Source of the DNA: Limnohabitans sp. B9-3
GTDB taxonomy: Bacteria > Pseudomonadota > Gammaproteobacteria > Burkholderiales > Burkholderiaceae_C
DNA: 64,000 nt
Assembly: GCF_002778325.1 (NCBI RefSeq)
Contig: NZ_NESI01000004.1
Coordinates: forward strand, 124,001 to 188,000
Direction: 5' to 3'
A model generated the notes under the pieces. That model ran no database searches. It worked only from the letters and a program-made list of their open reading frames with translations, and had not been told where the DNA came from. Positions within the stretch are counted from its first letter, which is position 1; every line of letters starts with the position of its first letter. A program made the position numbers and the translations under genes. Of this stretch, positions 11,200 to 20,626 are shown piece by piece.

Positions 11200-11811
11200 T
11201 CAGTGCACACCGCCGTAGTTGTCTTCACGAATGATGCGCGGCGTGATTTCGCGCGGTTCGATGGTGACGGGTTGGTACACCACACGTTTTTGCTCGGCGT
11301 CATAACGCATCTCAACGTGACCCGAGGTGGGGAAATCTTTGCGGAAGGGGTGGCCAATAAAACCGTAATCGGTCAGGAGGCGGCGCAAATCCAAATGGCC
11401 TTCAAACACGATGCCAAATAAATCGAAAGCTTCGCGTTCAAACCAATTGGCAGAACTCCACAGGTCATTGATCGAAGCGACAAGAGGCACGTCGTCGCTC
11501 ACCGCAAACACGCGCACACGAAGACGCCAGTTATGACTGATCGACAGCAAATGGATGGTGACTGCGAAACGAGGCGCATCTGTGAATTTGGAGTGCGCAC
11601 CGTCTTTGTAGCTGGAATAGTCCATGCCACATACGTCGATCAATTGCTCGAAACCTAAACGGGCGTTGTCGCGCAAGTGTTGGCAAACATCGTGGTAATC
11701 CGCAGCAGAGACGGTGAGGGTCAGCTCGCCCAAAGCCGAATCGAGTTGCTTGATTTGACCGCCCAGCACATCGTGCAAAGCCGCTTCAAGCGTTTGAATG
11801 GAATGACTCAT
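11200..11811 (-). CDS. nuoC: NADH-quinone oxidoreductase subunit C
   Basis: 30-kDa-type peripheral subunit of complex I (203 aa). The family block [17 protein letters not shown] followed by [19 protein letters not shown] is intact. It has no cofactor and is structural. It lies 14 bases after nuoB and 2 bases before nuoD in a tight operon. Confidence 0.97.
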   Translation of the reverse strand: MSHSIQTLEAALHDVLGGQIKQLDSALGELTLTVSAADYHDVCQHLRDNARLGFEQLIDVCGMDYSSYKDGAHSKFTDAPRFAVTIHLLSISHNWRLRVRVFAVSDDVPLVASINDLWSSANWFEREAFDLFGIVFEGHLDLRRLLTDYGFIGHPFRKDFPTSGHVEMRYDAEQKRVVYQPVTIEPREITPRIIREDNYGGVH

Positions 11812-11825
11812 CTTGAACTTCCTGC

Positions 11826-12302
11826 TCAGCGGGCAATGGTGTTTTCGCGACGAATCTTGCTTTGCAATTGCAAGATGCCATACAACAGCGCCTCAGCCGT
11901 GGGTGGGCAGCCCGGCACATACACATCCACAGGCACCACGCGATCACAACCACGCACCACCGAGTAGCTGTAGTGGTAGTAACCACCGCCGTTGGCACAT
12001 GACCCCATGGACAAGACCCAGCGAGGCTCAGACATTTGGTCATAAACCTTGCGCAAAGCGGGGGCCATCTTGTTGCACAAGGTTCCCGCCACGATCATCA
12101 AATCGGACTGGCGGGGACTGGGGCGAAACAACATACCAAAACGGTCAATGTCGTAGCGCGCAGCGCCGGCATGCATCATCTCAACTGCACAACACGCCAA
12201 GCCAAATGTCATGGGCCACAACGAGCCCGTTTTGGCCCAATTCACCACCGAGTCGTACGACGTGGTGATGAAGCCTTCTTTGAAAACGCCTTCAAGTGAC
12301 AT
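11826..12302 (-). CDS. nuoB: NADH-quinone oxidoreductase subunit B
   Basis: PSST-type subunit holding cluster N2, the last iron-sulfur centre before quinone (158 aa). The ligands appear as CC in [10 protein letters not shown], Cys in [10 protein letters not shown] and Cys in [12 protein letters not shown]. An additional Cys is found in the GTLCNKM segment where many homologues have Thr; it is not a known ligand. Operon position between nuoA and nuoC is standard. Confidence 0.98.
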   Translation of the reverse strand: MSLEGVFKEGFITTSYDSVVNWAKTGSLWPMTFGLACCAVEMMHAGAARYDIDRFGMLFRPSPRQSDLMIVAGTLCNKMAPALRKVYDQMSEPRWVLSMGSCANGGGYYHYSYSVVRGCDRVVPVDVYVPGCPPTAEALLYGILQLQSKIRRENTIAR

Positions 12303-12311
12303 AGTTGATCC

Positions 12312-12671
12312 TTATTCCCAGTCGATGGCACCCTTGATCCACATGTAGGCGAAGCCTGCAACCAGGATGGCAAGGAAGATCATCATGTCGATGAAGCCAA
12401 TGAAACCAATGTCCTTGAGCGCCACAGCCCAAGGAAACAAAAATGCAATTTCCAAATCAAACAAGATGAAGAGGATGGCGATCAAGTAGTAGCGCACATC
12501 AAACTTCATGCGCGCGTCTTCAAACGCTTCAAAACCGCATTCGTAGGGAGAATTTTTCGCTGGATCAGGGCGATTTGGACCTAAGAGATAGCCCAAAACC
12601 TGAGGAACCACCCCCACGACAAGACCAATGAGGATAAAAAGAAGGACAGGGAGGTAGGGTTCTAAGCTCAT
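12312..12671 (-). CDS. nuoA: NADH-quinone oxidoreductase subunit A
   Basis: First gene of the nuo operon: a 119-aa membrane subunit with three predicted helices and the conserved loop [27 protein letters not shown] segment, which lies at the quinone-site entrance. It begins about 90 bases downstream of tRNA-Leu on the same strand, so the operon either has its own promoter in that gap or is read through from the tRNA; a long hairpin lies between them. Confidence 0.97.
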   Translation of the reverse strand: MSLEPYLPVLLFILIGLVVGVVPQVLGYLLGPNRPDPAKNSPYECGFEAFEDARMKFDVRYYLIAILFILFDLEIAFLFPWAVALKDIGFIGFIDMMIFLAILVAGFAYMWIKGAIDWE

Positions 12672-12708
12672 CTCAATCTCGCGATATGACTATCAGTTTT
12701 AGTCAGCG

Positions 12709-12750
12709 AAGTTTGCTGTAACTGGATGACACCAGGGTTACAGCAAACTT
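12709..12750. repeat. Long hairpin between tRNA-Leu and nuoA
   Basis: Perfect 13-base inverted repeat (AAGTTTGCTGTAA at 12709-12721, its complement at 12738-12750) with an inner CTGG/CCAG stem and a six-base loop. On the plus strand it is followed by a T run; on the minus strand, where the neighbouring genes are read, it lies in the leader of nuoA. It could be a terminator or processing structure after the tRNA, or a leader element of nuo. Confidence 0.6.
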
Positions 12751-12757
12751 TTTTGGA

Positions 12758-12842
12758 TGGTGCCGTCGGCGAGACTCGAACTCGCACAGCTTTCGCCACT
12801 ACCACCTCAAGATAGCGTGTCTACCAATTTCACCACGACGGC
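12758..12842 (-). tRNA. tRNA-Leu(GAG)
   Basis: Complete 85-base tRNA with encoded CCA. The acceptor stem pairs GCCGTCG with CGACGGC, the D arm contains GGTAGACACGC, and the anticodon arm is CTATC-TTGAGGT-GGTAG with anticodon GAG at positions 34-36. A long variable arm typical of leucine tRNAs precedes the GTTCGAGTC T loop. It sits between secG and nuoA, a position common in Burkholderiales. Confidence 0.97.
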
Positions 12843-12950
12843 TTTGGGTTGATTGTTCAATGAAAACGAAGAGGGATAACGCTTCCTGAACAGCTTAAGA
12901 GTTTACTCTGAAAAGGGGCCCAATCACTCTAAAACTCAAAGGTTTTTAGC

Positions 12951-13313
12951 TTACTTTGTTGGAATTTGTGCGGCACCTGAAGCTGGCACAACGGCAGGTG
13001 CGGGAACAGCACCATTTTCAGTGGCAACGGGTGCAACCGCAGCACCTTCGAGCACGCTGCCAGAGCTGGCTGGGCGCAAATTACCAAAATAAGCCAAGCC
13101 CAAGGTGCACACAAAAAATACCGCAGCCAACACACCTGTTGTGCGAGACAAAAAGTTAGCACCACCCGTCGCACCAAACAAACTTCCAGAACTGCCACTG
13201 CCAAACGCAGCCCCCATGTCTGCACCTTTGCCGTGCTGAACCAAGATCAGGCCAATCATGCCCAAGGCTGCTAACAACTGGACCACTTGCACGATGTTAA
13301 GAATCAAACTCAT
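12951..13313 (-). CDS. secG: Preprotein translocase subunit SecG
   Basis: Small membrane subunit of the SecYEG protein-export channel (120 aa). Two transmembrane helices are visible, near residues 5-23 and 56-76, separated by the conserved cytoplasmic loop LVQHGKGADMGAAFGSG. After the second helix comes an Ala/Pro-rich, low-complexity tail of about 45 residues, common in this group. It follows tpiA by 23 bases on the same strand. Confidence 0.96.
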   Translation of the reverse strand: MSLILNIVQVVQLLAALGMIGLILVQHGKGADMGAAFGSGSSGSLFGATGGANFLSRTTGVLAAVFFVCTLGLAYFGNLRPASSGSVLEGAAVAPVATENGAVPAPAVVPASGAAQIPTK

Positions 13314-13336
13314 AAAAACTCCGGAAAAAATAGATT

Positions 13337-14095
13337 TCAGCGCGCCGCAGCGGCAATGATGGTGAGGAAGTCAGCTGACTTCAGAGCAGCGCCGCCGATC
13401 AAACCACCATCAATATCTGGCTGGCTCAACAGTTGGGCTGCATTGGCGGCATTCATGCTGCCGCCGTACAAAATTTGGACACGGTCTGCATGCTCTGTGG
13501 CAGCGTGCAATTGCGCACGAAGTACCGCATGCACAGCTTGCGCCTCTTCTGGAGAGGCCGTTTTACCGGTGCCGATGGCCCAAACAGGCTCATACGCCAC
13601 CACGATTTCGCTGATGCAATGACCGTTGGTGTGAATCACAGCGGCCAATTGGCGCTTGACCACCTCTTCGGTTTTGCCAGCGTCACGCTCGGCCAAAGTC
13701 TCGCCCACACACACAATGGGCGTGATACCCGAAGACAGTGCGCGTTGTGCTTTAGCCGCCACATGCTCATCGGTTTCGCCATGGTATTGACGACGCTCAG
13801 AATGCCCAACGAGGCAATAACGCACAGCAAAGTCTTTGAGCATGGCAGCCGATGTCTCACCGGTATAAGCGCCCTGCTCTTGAGCGGAAACATCTTGTGC
13901 ACCGACCTCAATGCCCGAACCTTTGACGAGTTGCTGCACTTGGGACAAATAAGCCACCGGCACACACACCGCCACTTGCGCTTGCTTGCCATTCAATGCT
14001 TGCGCCAAACCTTGCTGGACACCTTGCAATAAAACTTCGTTGGCAGCCAAACTGCCATTCATCTTCCAATTTCCTGCGATGAGTTTTTGCTTCAT
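13337..14095 (-). CDS. tpiA: Triosephosphate isomerase
   Basis: Glycolytic enzyme interconverting dihydroxyacetone phosphate and glyceraldehyde 3-phosphate, cytoplasmic dimer (252 aa). Catalytic segments are intact: AGNWKMNG (Asn9, Lys11), VGHSERR with the catalytic His, and [14 protein letters not shown] with the catalytic Glu. The ATG start overlaps the stop of the upstream oxidoreductase (TGATG) and has GGAG seven bases upstream; a GTG one codon earlier is possible. Confidence 0.97.
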   Translation of the reverse strand: MKQKLIAGNWKMNGSLAANEVLLQGVQQGLAQALNGKQAQVAVCVPVAYLSQVQQLVKGSGIEVGAQDVSAQEQGAYTGETSAAMLKDFAVRYCLVGHSERRQYHGETDEHVAAKAQRALSSGITPIVCVGETLAERDAGKTEEVVKRQLAAVIHTNGHCISEIVVAYEPVWAIGTGKTASPEEAQAVHAVLRAQLHAATEHADRVQILYGGSMNAANAAQLLSQPDIDGGLIGGAALKSADFLTIIAAAAR

Positions 14096-15099
14096 CACAC
14101 ACTCCAGGTCAAAACGATTTTGCCCACATGCTGGTTGGACTCCATCAAACGGTGCGCATTGGCAGCACCATCAGCCGATGCCGCATCGAAGGTCGAATGA
14201 ATCACGGGACGAATATGACCCGCTTCAATCAAAGGCCACACATGCTCGCGCAAATTGCGCGCAATCGCCGTTTTGAAAGACACAGGGCGGGGACGCAAGG
14301 TCGACCCTGTGATGGCCAAACGACGGCGCAACACCAAGCCAGCGTTGAATTCGCTCTGAATACCGCCCTGCACCGCAATGATGACCAAGCGGCCATCTTC
14401 GGCCATGCACGTCACTTCGCGCGCCACATAGTCGCCAGCAACCATGTCGAGCACCACATCCACGCCTTTGCCATCGGTCAGGCGCAAGGCCTCGGCAGCA
14501 AAGTCATGGGTCTTGTAATTGATGGCGTGATCAGCGCCGAGGGCCACGCAGGCAGCGCACTTGTCGTCGCTTCCTGCCGTGACGATCACCTTGGCACCCA
14601 AGGCTTTGGCCATTTGAATAGCCGTCACCCCGATACCACTTGAACCGCCCTGCACCAGCAATGTCTCGCCCGCTTGCAAACGCGCACGGTCAAACACATT
14701 GCTCCAAACGGTGAAAAAGGTCTCTGGCAATGATGCCGCTTCCACATCGCTCAAGCCTTGAGGTACAGGCAAACATTGGCCAACGGGGGCCACGCAAAAC
14801 TGCGCATAACCACCACCGGCCACCAAAGCACACACACGGTCCCCGATCTTCAAGCCCGCTTCAGCCAAGGCGGAAGCATCACCAGACTCGATCACACCGG
14901 CGACCTCTAAACCCGGCACATCCGATGCGCCAGCAGGCACAGGGTAGTTACCGGTCCGTTGCAGCACGTCAGGGCGGTTGATGCCACTGGCGCTGACACG
15001 GATCAGCAATTCACCCACACCGGCTTGCGGAACAGGCCGCTGAGCAGGACGCAGCACCTCAGGGGCGCCAGGACTAGAGATTTCAACGATGTGCATCAT
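14095..15099 (-). CDS. NAD(P)H quinone oxidoreductase, PIG3-like
   Basis: Medium-chain dehydrogenase/reductase of the zinc-free quinone oxidoreductase group (334 aa). The N-terminal GroES-like part contains [15 protein letters not shown], and the nucleotide-binding part has the signature [20 protein letters not shown] followed by [20 protein letters not shown]. It most resembles PIG3/TP53I3-type NADPH quinone reductases; the physiological substrate cannot be told from sequence. It lies between pnp and tpiA in the same orientation, an arrangement common in Comamonadaceae. Confidence 0.9.
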   Translation of the reverse strand: MMHIVEISSPGAPEVLRPAQRPVPQAGVGELLIRVSASGINRPDVLQRTGNYPVPAGASDVPGLEVAGVIESGDASALAEAGLKIGDRVCALVAGGGYAQFCVAPVGQCLPVPQGLSDVEAASLPETFFTVWSNVFDRARLQAGETLLVQGGSSGIGVTAIQMAKALGAKVIVTAGSDDKCAACVALGADHAINYKTHDFAAEALRLTDGKGVDVVLDMVAGDYVAREVTCMAEDGRLVIIAVQGGIQSEFNAGLVLRRRLAITGSTLRPRPVSFKTAIARNLREHVWPLIEAGHIRPVIHSTFDAASADGAANAHRLMESNQHVGKIVLTWSV

Positions 15100-15120
15100 G
15101 TGCGAACCTCGGAGCTTGGA

Positions 15121-17259
15121 TTAAGACTGTGCGTCGTGACGATCGCCGTGGTGTTGGTCGCCCGCAGGACGCTCCATCAAGGCTTTCATCGACAACTTCA
15201 CGCGACCTTTTTCGTCGGTTTCGAGCACTTTCACGCGCACGATCTGACCTTCGGCCAACACGTCAGTCACCTTCGCAATGCGCTCGTGGCTGATCTGGCT
15301 GATGTGCAACAGACCGTCTTTGCCTGGCAACAAGTTGACCAAGGCACCGAAGTCCAAGATCTTGGTGATCGGGCCTTCGTAGACCTTGCCGATTTCGACT
15401 TCAGCCGTGATTTCGGTGATGCGACGCTTGGCGATTTCAGCCTTCTCACCATCGGTGGCAGCGATGGTGATCGTGCCGTCTTCCTCGATGTTGATTTGGC
15501 AACCAGTTTCTTCGGTCAACGCACGGATGGTGGCGCCGCCCTTGCCGATCACGTCACGGATCTTCTCGGGGTTGATCTTCATGGTGAACAACTTCGGTGC
15601 AAAGTCAGACACTTCGGTCTTGGCTTCGCCCATCGCAGCTTGCATCTTGTCCAAGATGTGCATGCGCGCTTCTTTGGCTTGAGCCAATGCCACTTGCATG
15701 ATTTCTTTGGTGATACCTTGGATCTTGATGTCCATTTGCAAAGCGGTAATACCGTTGGTGGTACCGGCCACTTTGAAGTCCATATCGCCCAAGTGATCTT
15801 CGTCACCCAAGATGTCGGTCAACACGGCAAAGCGGTTGCCATCTTTGATCAAGCCCATGGCGATACCGGCCACGTGTGCTTTCATCGGCACGCCCGCGTC
15901 CATCATGGACAAACAGCCACCGCAGACCGAAGCCATCGATGAAGAACCGTTGGATTCTGTGATTTCAGACACCACGCGCATGGTGTACGGGAACTCTTCT
16001 TTGGTGGGCAAAACCGCCACCAAAGCACGCTTGGCCAAACGGCCGTGGCCGATTTCGCGGCGCTTGGTTGAACCCATGCGGCCCACTTCGCCGGTGGCGA
16101 ACGGAGGCATGTTGTAGTGCATCATGAAGCGGTCTTCGTATTCACCAGCCAATGCATCGATACGCTGTGCATCGCGCTCAGTACCCAAAGTGGTGACCAC
16201 CAAAGCTTGGGTTTCGCCGCGTGTGAACAAGGCAGAACCGTGGGTGCGTGGCAACACGCTGTTGCGAATTTCGATAGGACGCACCGTGCGTGTATCGCGA
16301 CCATCGATGCGTGGCTCGCCTGCCAAAATTTGGCTACGCACAATGCGGGCTTCGATGTCGAACAGCATGTTTTCGACTTTGACCGAATCAAACTCGACGC
16401 CATCCGCCTTCAAACCAGACATCACAGCGCCGTAAGCTTCACGGCAAGCGTGTGTACGCGCTTGTTTATTGCGGATTTGGTAGGCAGCGCGCAGCTTGTC
16501 TTCGGCTTGAGCAACAACCTTGGCGATCAGTGGCTCGTCCTTGGCAGGAGCTGTCCAGTCCCATGCGGGTTTGCCAGCGTCGCGCACCAACTCGTGGATG
16601 GCGTTGATCGCGATGTTGCCTTGCGCGTGGCCGAACACCACAGCACCCAGCATGATTTCTTCAGACAGCTGTTGGGCTTCTGATTCGACCATCAACACAG
16701 CCGCTTCGGTGCCCGCGACCACGAGGTCCATCTGGCTGTCTTTGCGTTGTGTTTGGCCTGGGTTCAAGACGTATTCGCCGTTGATGTAACCCACGCGCGC
16801 GGCACCGATCGGGCCGTTGAAAGGAATGCCAGAAATGCTCAAGGCAGCAGACACAGCGATCAAAGCCGCGATGTCAGCATCCACTTCAGGGTTCAACGAC
16901 ACGGTGTGAATCACCACGTGCACGTCGTTGTAGAAACCTTCAGGGAACAAGGGACGGATGGGGCGGTCGATCAGACGGCTGGTCAATGTCTCGTGCTCGC
17001 TGGGCTTGGCTTCGCGTTTGAAAAAGCTGCCGGGGATCTTGCCTGCAGCGTATGTTTTCTCGATGTAGTCAACGGTCAAGGGGAAGAAGTCTTGGCCAGC
17101 TTTGGCGATCTTCGAGCCCACGACGGTGGCCAATACCACGGTGTCGTCCATGTTGACGAGCACAGCGCCGCCCGCTTGACGCGCGATTTCGCCGGTTTCC
17201 ATGGTGACCGTGTGCTGGCCCCACTGGAAGGTTTTGGTAACTTTGTTAAAAATTGACAT
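15121..17259 (-). CDS. pnp: Polyribonucleotide nucleotidyltransferase
   Basis: PNPase, the 3'-5' phosphorolytic exoribonuclease of RNA turnover (712 aa from the ATG chosen here). Two RNase PH-like cores flank a helical domain; then a KH domain (around [18 protein letters not shown]) and an S1 domain ([20 protein letters not shown]) follow. I start at [14 protein letters not shown] because it matches the family N-terminus and has AGGAAAAAAC directly upstream; the frame is open 48 codons further but this part is leader. It lies downstream of rpsO, as in many bacteria, behind a structured leader. Confidence 0.97.
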   Translation of the reverse strand: MSIFNKVTKTFQWGQHTVTMETGEIARQAGGAVLVNMDDTVVLATVVGSKIAKAGQDFFPLTVDYIEKTYAAGKIPGSFFKREAKPSEHETLTSRLIDRPIRPLFPEGFYNDVHVVIHTVSLNPEVDADIAALIAVSAALSISGIPFNGPIGAARVGYINGEYVLNPGQTQRKDSQMDLVVAGTEAAVLMVESEAQQLSEEIMLGAVVFGHAQGNIAINAIHELVRDAGKPAWDWTAPAKDEPLIAKVVAQAEDKLRAAYQIRNKQARTHACREAYGAVMSGLKADGVEFDSVKVENMLFDIEARIVRSQILAGEPRIDGRDTRTVRPIEIRNSVLPRTHGSALFTRGETQALVVTTLGTERDAQRIDALAGEYEDRFMMHYNMPPFATGEVGRMGSTKRREIGHGRLAKRALVAVLPTKEEFPYTMRVVSEITESNGSSSMASVCGGCLSMMDAGVPMKAHVAGIAMGLIKDGNRFAVLTDILGDEDHLGDMDFKVAGTTNGITALQMDIKIQGITKEIMQVALAQAKEARMHILDKMQAAMGEAKTEVSDFAPKLFTMKINPEKIRDVIGKGGATIRALTEETGCQINIEEDGTITIAATDGEKAEIAKRRITEITAEVEIGKVYEGPITKILDFGALVNLLPGKDGLLHISQISHERIAKVTDVLAEGQIVRVKVLETDEKGRVKLSMKALMERPAGDQHHGDRHDAQS

Positions 17260-17305
17260 GTTTTTTCCTAATGAAATTTGGCAAACCTCGGTGCAGTCAC
17301 GATGC

Positions 17306-17337
17306 CATTCCAGAAAAGCTGGGACTTTTTTGGAATG
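17306..17337 (-). promoter_or_regulatory. pnp leader hairpin
   Basis: In the pnp 5' untranslated region the transcript can fold CATTCCA-A-AAAAG with CTTTT-C-TGGAATG: twelve pairs with one A.C mismatch and a six-base loop. In Escherichia coli the pnp leader forms an RNase III-cut stem through which PNPase represses itself; this stem is placed similarly, about 50 bases before the start codon. The function here is inferred by analogy. Confidence 0.5.
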
Positions 17338-17402
17338 ACACAGCTTTCGAATCTGCGCCTCTTTGTCTTGCCTTGGGTTAAAAGTTCGTTCTTGAAAGTG
17401 CA

Positions 17403-17435
17403 AAACGCCTGAGCTTGTTGAAAACTCAGGCGTTT
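17403..17435 (-). terminator. rpsO: rpsO-pnp intergenic hairpin
   Basis: Perfect 11-base inverted repeat (AAACGCCTGAG and complement, arms 17403-17413 and 17425-17435) about 20 bases after the rpsO stop. Read on the minus strand the stem ends in GGCGTTT and then TGCAC, so the T run is short. It fits a leaky terminator or mRNA-stabilising stem between rpsO and pnp. Confidence 0.7.
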
Positions 17436-17454
17436 GTCGCTAAAAATTTAACGA

Positions 17455-17718
17455 TTACTTGCGCAGGCCAAGCTTGGCGATCAGTGCAGCGTAACGGTCA
17501 AAGTTTTTCGACTTGAGGTAGTCGAGCAATTTGCGACGACGGCTCACCATACGCAACAGACCGCGACGACCGTGGTGGTCTTTGGCGTGCAATTTGAAGT
17601 GAGGTGTGAGTTCGTTGATACGAGCGGTCAGCAAAGCCACTTGGACTTCGGGACTGCCTGTATCGCCTGCGGCGCGTGCGTTGTCTTTGACGACATTAGC
17701 AATAGTTGCTGTCAACAT
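17455..17718 (-). CDS. rpsO: 30S ribosomal protein S15
   Basis: Primary 16S rRNA-binding protein of the small subunit (87 aa). The conserved core [16 protein letters not shown]...[22 protein letters not shown] is intact. The ATG is placed where AAGGAAAAAACC lies just upstream; its N-terminus [13 protein letters not shown] is slightly different from the enterobacterial one but usual for this group. The gene has a recognisable promoter and two hairpins in its leader, which suggests autogenous control. Confidence 0.97.
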   Translation of the reverse strand: MLTATIANVVKDNARAAGDTGSPEVQVALLTARINELTPHFKLHAKDHHGRRGLLRMVSRRRKLLDYLKSKNFDRYAALIAKLGLRK

Positions 17719-17744
17719 GGTTTTTTCCTTAAATATTTGACTTG

Positions 17745-17798
17745 CGTTGCACCGTGGAAATTGGTGCAACGTGCTGTTGCTTTACCCAAAAGTAAAGC
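17745..17798 (-). promoter_or_regulatory. rpsO: rpsO leader with two hairpins
   Basis: Between the promoter and start of rpsO two perfect stems lie in tandem: GCTTTAC/GTAAAGC with a six-base loop (17779-17798) and CGTTGCACC/GGTGCAACG with a nine-base loop (17745-17771). The second ends about 26 bases before the start codon. S15 is known to repress its own mRNA through leader structures that differ between bacterial groups; these two stems are the natural candidate here. Confidence 0.55.
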
Positions 17799-17804
17799 CC
17801 GCTG

Positions 17805-17833
17805 AGTATAACAGGACGCCCTCAGCGCTTCAA
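17805..17833 (-). promoter_or_regulatory. rpsO: Sigma-70 promoter of rpsO
   Basis: On the minus strand a -35 element TTGAAG (17828-17833) is separated by exactly 17 bases from a -10 element TATACT (17805-17810). The -35 overlaps the last codons of the upstream gene on the same strand. Start of transcription is predicted near 17798, giving a leader of about 80 bases. Confidence 0.7.
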
Positions 17834-19143
17834 TAGCGCTGCATTTGGCAACTCGTCGGCATCTGGGCAGCATCAGGCGAGAGTGACTTGATCACCCGAA
17901 AGCCGTAGCTTGAGCCTTCCACGTCAAAGGCCACACCCGGCTCGCCCTGGTGATCCATTTGCCCGACCACCAAGGCTTGCTGAAATTGATGGTCTGCCGC
18001 GCGCATGAATCCTTTTTGACCAAATTTTGTCAGGCTGACGCTTTCTAAAGCACGCGCCACGGGCGCAGCTTCCACCGTCCCGGCCTTTTCAAGCGCTTGC
18101 ACCAAGGCCTCGACCATCAGTTGCATGCGCATGTGCACGTAGTCGTCGGCAGGCTGGGGGAAACGTTGGCGAAATGACTTGTAAAAATCTGCCGAAGGCT
18201 TGGTCTGCACATTGGGCAACCAATCGGCCACTGCCACCACACGACCAACCCCCGACTGACCAATGGCCGCAGGCGCACCTAGCGCATTGCCGTAAAAGGT
18301 ATAAAACTTGCCATCAAACCCCACCTCGCGGGCCGCTTTGACCAACAGCGTCAAATCATTGCCCCAATTGCCCGTGATCACCGCTTGGGCACCACTGGCT
18401 TTGATTTTGGCGGCATAAGGCAAAAAGTCTTTCACACGCCCGACCGGATGCAGCTCATCACCCACGATCTGCACATCGGGGCGCTGCACCGTCAGTTGGC
18501 GACGCGCCTCACGCGAAACAGCCTGACCAAAACTGTAGTCTTGGCCCATCAAATACACACGCTGGGTGGCTTTGTCAGACTTGATCACTTGCATCAAGGC
18601 CGACATGCGCATGTCGGCATGTGCATCAAAACGAAAGTGCCAGAAGCTGCAACGCTCATTGGTGAGTGCAGGGTCAACGGCGGAATAATTCAAAAATAAC
18701 ACGCGACGCTCAGGCTCACGGTCGTTGTGCTTGTTGACCGCTTCAATCAACGCGGCGGCCACTGCGGAACTGTTGCCTTGCAACACAAAACTTGCGCCCT
18801 CATCCAACGCCGCACGAAAGGCAGAAAGCGCCTCTTCGGTTTGACCCTTGCTGTCGTGGCGCCCCAACACCAATTCGCGCGCACCGCCGGGTAATTTCAC
18901 CCCGCCGCGCTGGTTCACACGCTCGACGGCCCACAACAAATTGCGATACACCGCCTCACCGGTGTTGGCAAACGGACCACTCAAGCCTTCCACCATGGCC
19001 AATTTGATGGGAGGCAAAGCGGGTTTGACTTGCGTCACCGAGGGTGCAGCTTTGGGTGTTGTGGCACCCGCCACACACGCCAGTACGGCACCACACGCCA
19101 AGACGGCAGACCGTTTCAAAGCAACACGAAAAAAAACACGCAT
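17830..19143 (-). CDS. ABC transporter substrate-binding protein (Peripla_BP_6)
   Basis: Periplasmic ligand-binding protein of the branched-chain amino acid/amide type (437 aa). A signal peptide (MRVFFRVALKRSAVLACG...) is followed by the family opening IKLAMVEGLSGPFANTGEAV and the two-lobed receptor fold (FVLQGNSSAVAAALIEAVN, VYLMGQDYSFGQAV). I chose the internal ATG at 19143 because GAGAG lies 6 bases upstream; an ATG five codons earlier has no ribosome site. No permease or ATPase genes are adjacent, so it is an orphan and its ligand is unknown. It sits alone between tsaD and rpsO. Confidence 0.85.
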   Translation of the reverse strand: MRVFFRVALKRSAVLACGAVLACVAGATTPKAAPSVTQVKPALPPIKLAMVEGLSGPFANTGEAVYRNLLWAVERVNQRGGVKLPGGARELVLGRHDSKGQTEEALSAFRAALDEGASFVLQGNSSAVAAALIEAVNKHNDREPERRVLFLNYSAVDPALTNERCSFWHFRFDAHADMRMSALMQVIKSDKATQRVYLMGQDYSFGQAVSREARRQLTVQRPDVQIVGDELHPVGRVKDFLPYAAKIKASGAQAVITGNWGNDLTLLVKAAREVGFDGKFYTFYGNALGAPAAIGQSGVGRVVAVADWLPNVQTKPSADFYKSFRQRFPQPADDYVHMRMQLMVEALVQALEKAGTVEAAPVARALESVSLTKFGQKGFMRAADHQFQQALVVGQMDHQGEPGVAFDVEGSSYGFRVIKSLSPDAAQMPTSCQMQRY

Positions 19144-19219
19144 GACGAACTCTCTCATTTAAAAACAACAGGTGAAGGCTGCGCATGCCAAGCGGCATGG
19201 CACCAAGACGCACGCCCAA

Positions 19220-20275
19220 TCAGCCTAATTCAGCCAAAGGCCAGCGTGGTCGAATATCAAACCCGTAGTGATGAAGCGCTTGAGCTTGTCCACCCGAACC
19301 GCTTTGCAAGCGCATGGCAGCAGCCATCGCAATCATGGCGCCGTTGTCTGTGCACAAATGCAATTCGGGGTAATGCACGCGCACGCCTTGACGCTTGCAA
19401 GCGGCATTGAGTTGTTCGCGCAAATGCCGGTTGGCCCCTACGCCACCGGCCACCACCAAGCGCTTCAAGCCGGTTTCACGCAAGGCCGTGAGTGATTTTT
19501 TCAACAGCACATCCACAATCGCAGCCTCGGTCGATGCGGCCAAATCAGCCTTGCGGGCTTCTAAATCATCACCCAGTTTTTTGGCTTGGGTCATGACCGC
19601 CGTTTTCAAACCGGCAAAAGAAAAGTCCAAATTTCCGTTGTGCAGCAGCGGTCGCGGCAACTTAAAAGCAGCCGGATCGCCCTGCTCCGCCAACTTCGAC
19701 AAAGCAGGACCACCGGGGTAACCCAAGCCCATCAGCTTGGCAGACTTGTCAAACGCTTCACCCGCCGCATCGTCAATGGTTTCACCGAGCAATTCATAAC
19801 GACCCACACCATCGACGCGCATGAGCTGTGTGTGCCCACCCGATACCAGCAAAGCCACAAACGGAAACTCAGGCGGATCGGCACTCAAAAAAGGCGACAA
19901 CAAGTGCCCCTCCAAATGGTGCACACCCAACACAGGCTTTTGCAGCGCAGCGCCCAGCGCACACGCCACGCCTGCGCCCACCAGCAACGCACCCGCTAAG
20001 CCAGGACCTCGGGTGTAAGCCACCACATCGATGTCTTGCAAACTTTTTTGAGCCTCGGCCATCACCTCACGCGCCAGCGGAATCACCCGGCGAATGTGGT
20101 CACGGCTCGCCAACTCGGGCACCACACCGCCGTAGGCTTGGTGCATGGCAATTTGGCTGTACAGGGCGTGCGATAGCAATCTTGGCAGCACCGGTTGCGG
20201 CTCAGGGTGCGCGTCTAATTCCACGAGCGCAACACCCGTTTCATCGCAGGAAGATTCAATACCAAGGATCAACAT
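19220..20275 (-). CDS. tsaD: tRNA N6-adenosine threonylcarbamoyltransferase
   Basis: Universal enzyme that, with TsaB and TsaE, transfers threonylcarbamoyl to A37 of ANN-decoding tRNAs (351 aa). It begins [19 protein letters not shown] and has the metal-binding histidines in [11 protein letters not shown] and GVHHLEGH and the nucleotide-binding [11 protein letters not shown] and [11 protein letters not shown] blocks of the Kae1/Gcp family. Standard length. It is followed on the same strand by the receptor gene after a 76-base gap. Confidence 0.98.
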   Translation of the reverse strand: MLILGIESSCDETGVALVELDAHPEPQPVLPRLLSHALYSQIAMHQAYGGVVPELASRDHIRRVIPLAREVMAEAQKSLQDIDVVAYTRGPGLAGALLVGAGVACALGAALQKPVLGVHHLEGHLLSPFLSADPPEFPFVALLVSGGHTQLMRVDGVGRYELLGETIDDAAGEAFDKSAKLMGLGYPGGPALSKLAEQGDPAAFKLPRPLLHNGNLDFSFAGLKTAVMTQAKKLGDDLEARKADLAASTEAAIVDVLLKKSLTALRETGLKRLVVAGGVGANRHLREQLNAACKRQGVRVHYPELHLCTDNGAMIAMAAAMRLQSGSGGQAQALHHYGFDIRPRWPLAELG

Positions 20276-20301
20276 AGGCGCAGAGTTTATGCGCCAGCAC
20301 C

Positions 20302-20496
20302 TTACTTGGACGGGATGTCGGGGTGAGTCGCCGAAGACAGACTGGGCGCGTCTGGCACGCTGGAGCCCGTCGCAGCGGGGGCATCAGCACGGGAAAAACT
20401 CATTTTCTCGCCATCCCAGCGCTGGCCGCACCAGCACACACCATCGGCGTTGATGATGCAGGTTCCGGTGCCGCAGCACCTCACGTCATCGGTCAT
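20302..20496 (-). CDS. Small cysteine-rich protein, function unknown
   Basis: 64-aa protein whose first half is packed with cysteines: [10 protein letters not shown] then [14 protein letters not shown]. The second half is low-complexity (Ala, Ser, Pro). I recall similar short proteins with the CCGTGTC...CWCGQ pattern in Burkholderiales, so I judge it real; it could bind a metal ion or cluster. It has a good ribosome site (AAGGATGAGAC) and is divergent from the LitR-like regulator, sharing the palindrome-containing gap with it. It ends 26 bases before tsaD on the same strand. Confidence 0.65.
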   Translation of the reverse strand: MTDDVRCCGTGTCIINADGVCWCGQRWDGEKMSFSRADAPAATGSSVPDAPSLSSATHPDIPSK

Positions 20497-20566
20497 GTCT
20501 CATCCTTCAGGTTGGACGTTAAAACTAAGTTGCGTTGAATTTTTAAGGATAAACCTACGCGACACC

Positions 20567-20582
20567 TTGAATATCTATTCAA
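20567..20582. promoter_or_regulatory. Palindromic operator candidate for the MerR/LitR-like regulator
   Basis: Perfect inverted repeat TTGAATA-TC-TATTCAA in the gap between the divergent small protein gene and the MerR-type gene, with further half-like sites nearby (TTGAAT at 20535, TTTCAA at 20591, CTCAAATA just before the start codon). The left half could serve as a -35 element for the regulator gene. MerR-family regulators, including LitR/CarH, bind inverted repeats overlapping promoters and usually control themselves. Confidence 0.5.
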
Positions 20583-20626
20583 ATAAAATATTTCAACACA
20601 TAATCTACGCAAATTCTACTCAAATA

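Noticed and set aside
17824-17840. AGCGCT-N5-AGCGCT as a terminator of the ligand-binding protein gene
   Set aside because: The stem is six bases, lies within the coding end and is not followed by T's; the rpsO promoter uses the same bases.
19143-19219. Operon link between tsaD and the ligand-binding protein implying a shared function
   Set aside because: Same strand and a short gap only; the receptor has its own plausible start signals and no functional relation is visible.
20450-20626. 59-codon N-terminal extension of the MerR-type regulator
   Set aside because: It would run across the divergent promoter region and palindrome and has no MerR-family counterpart; the HTH begins right after the ATG at 20627.
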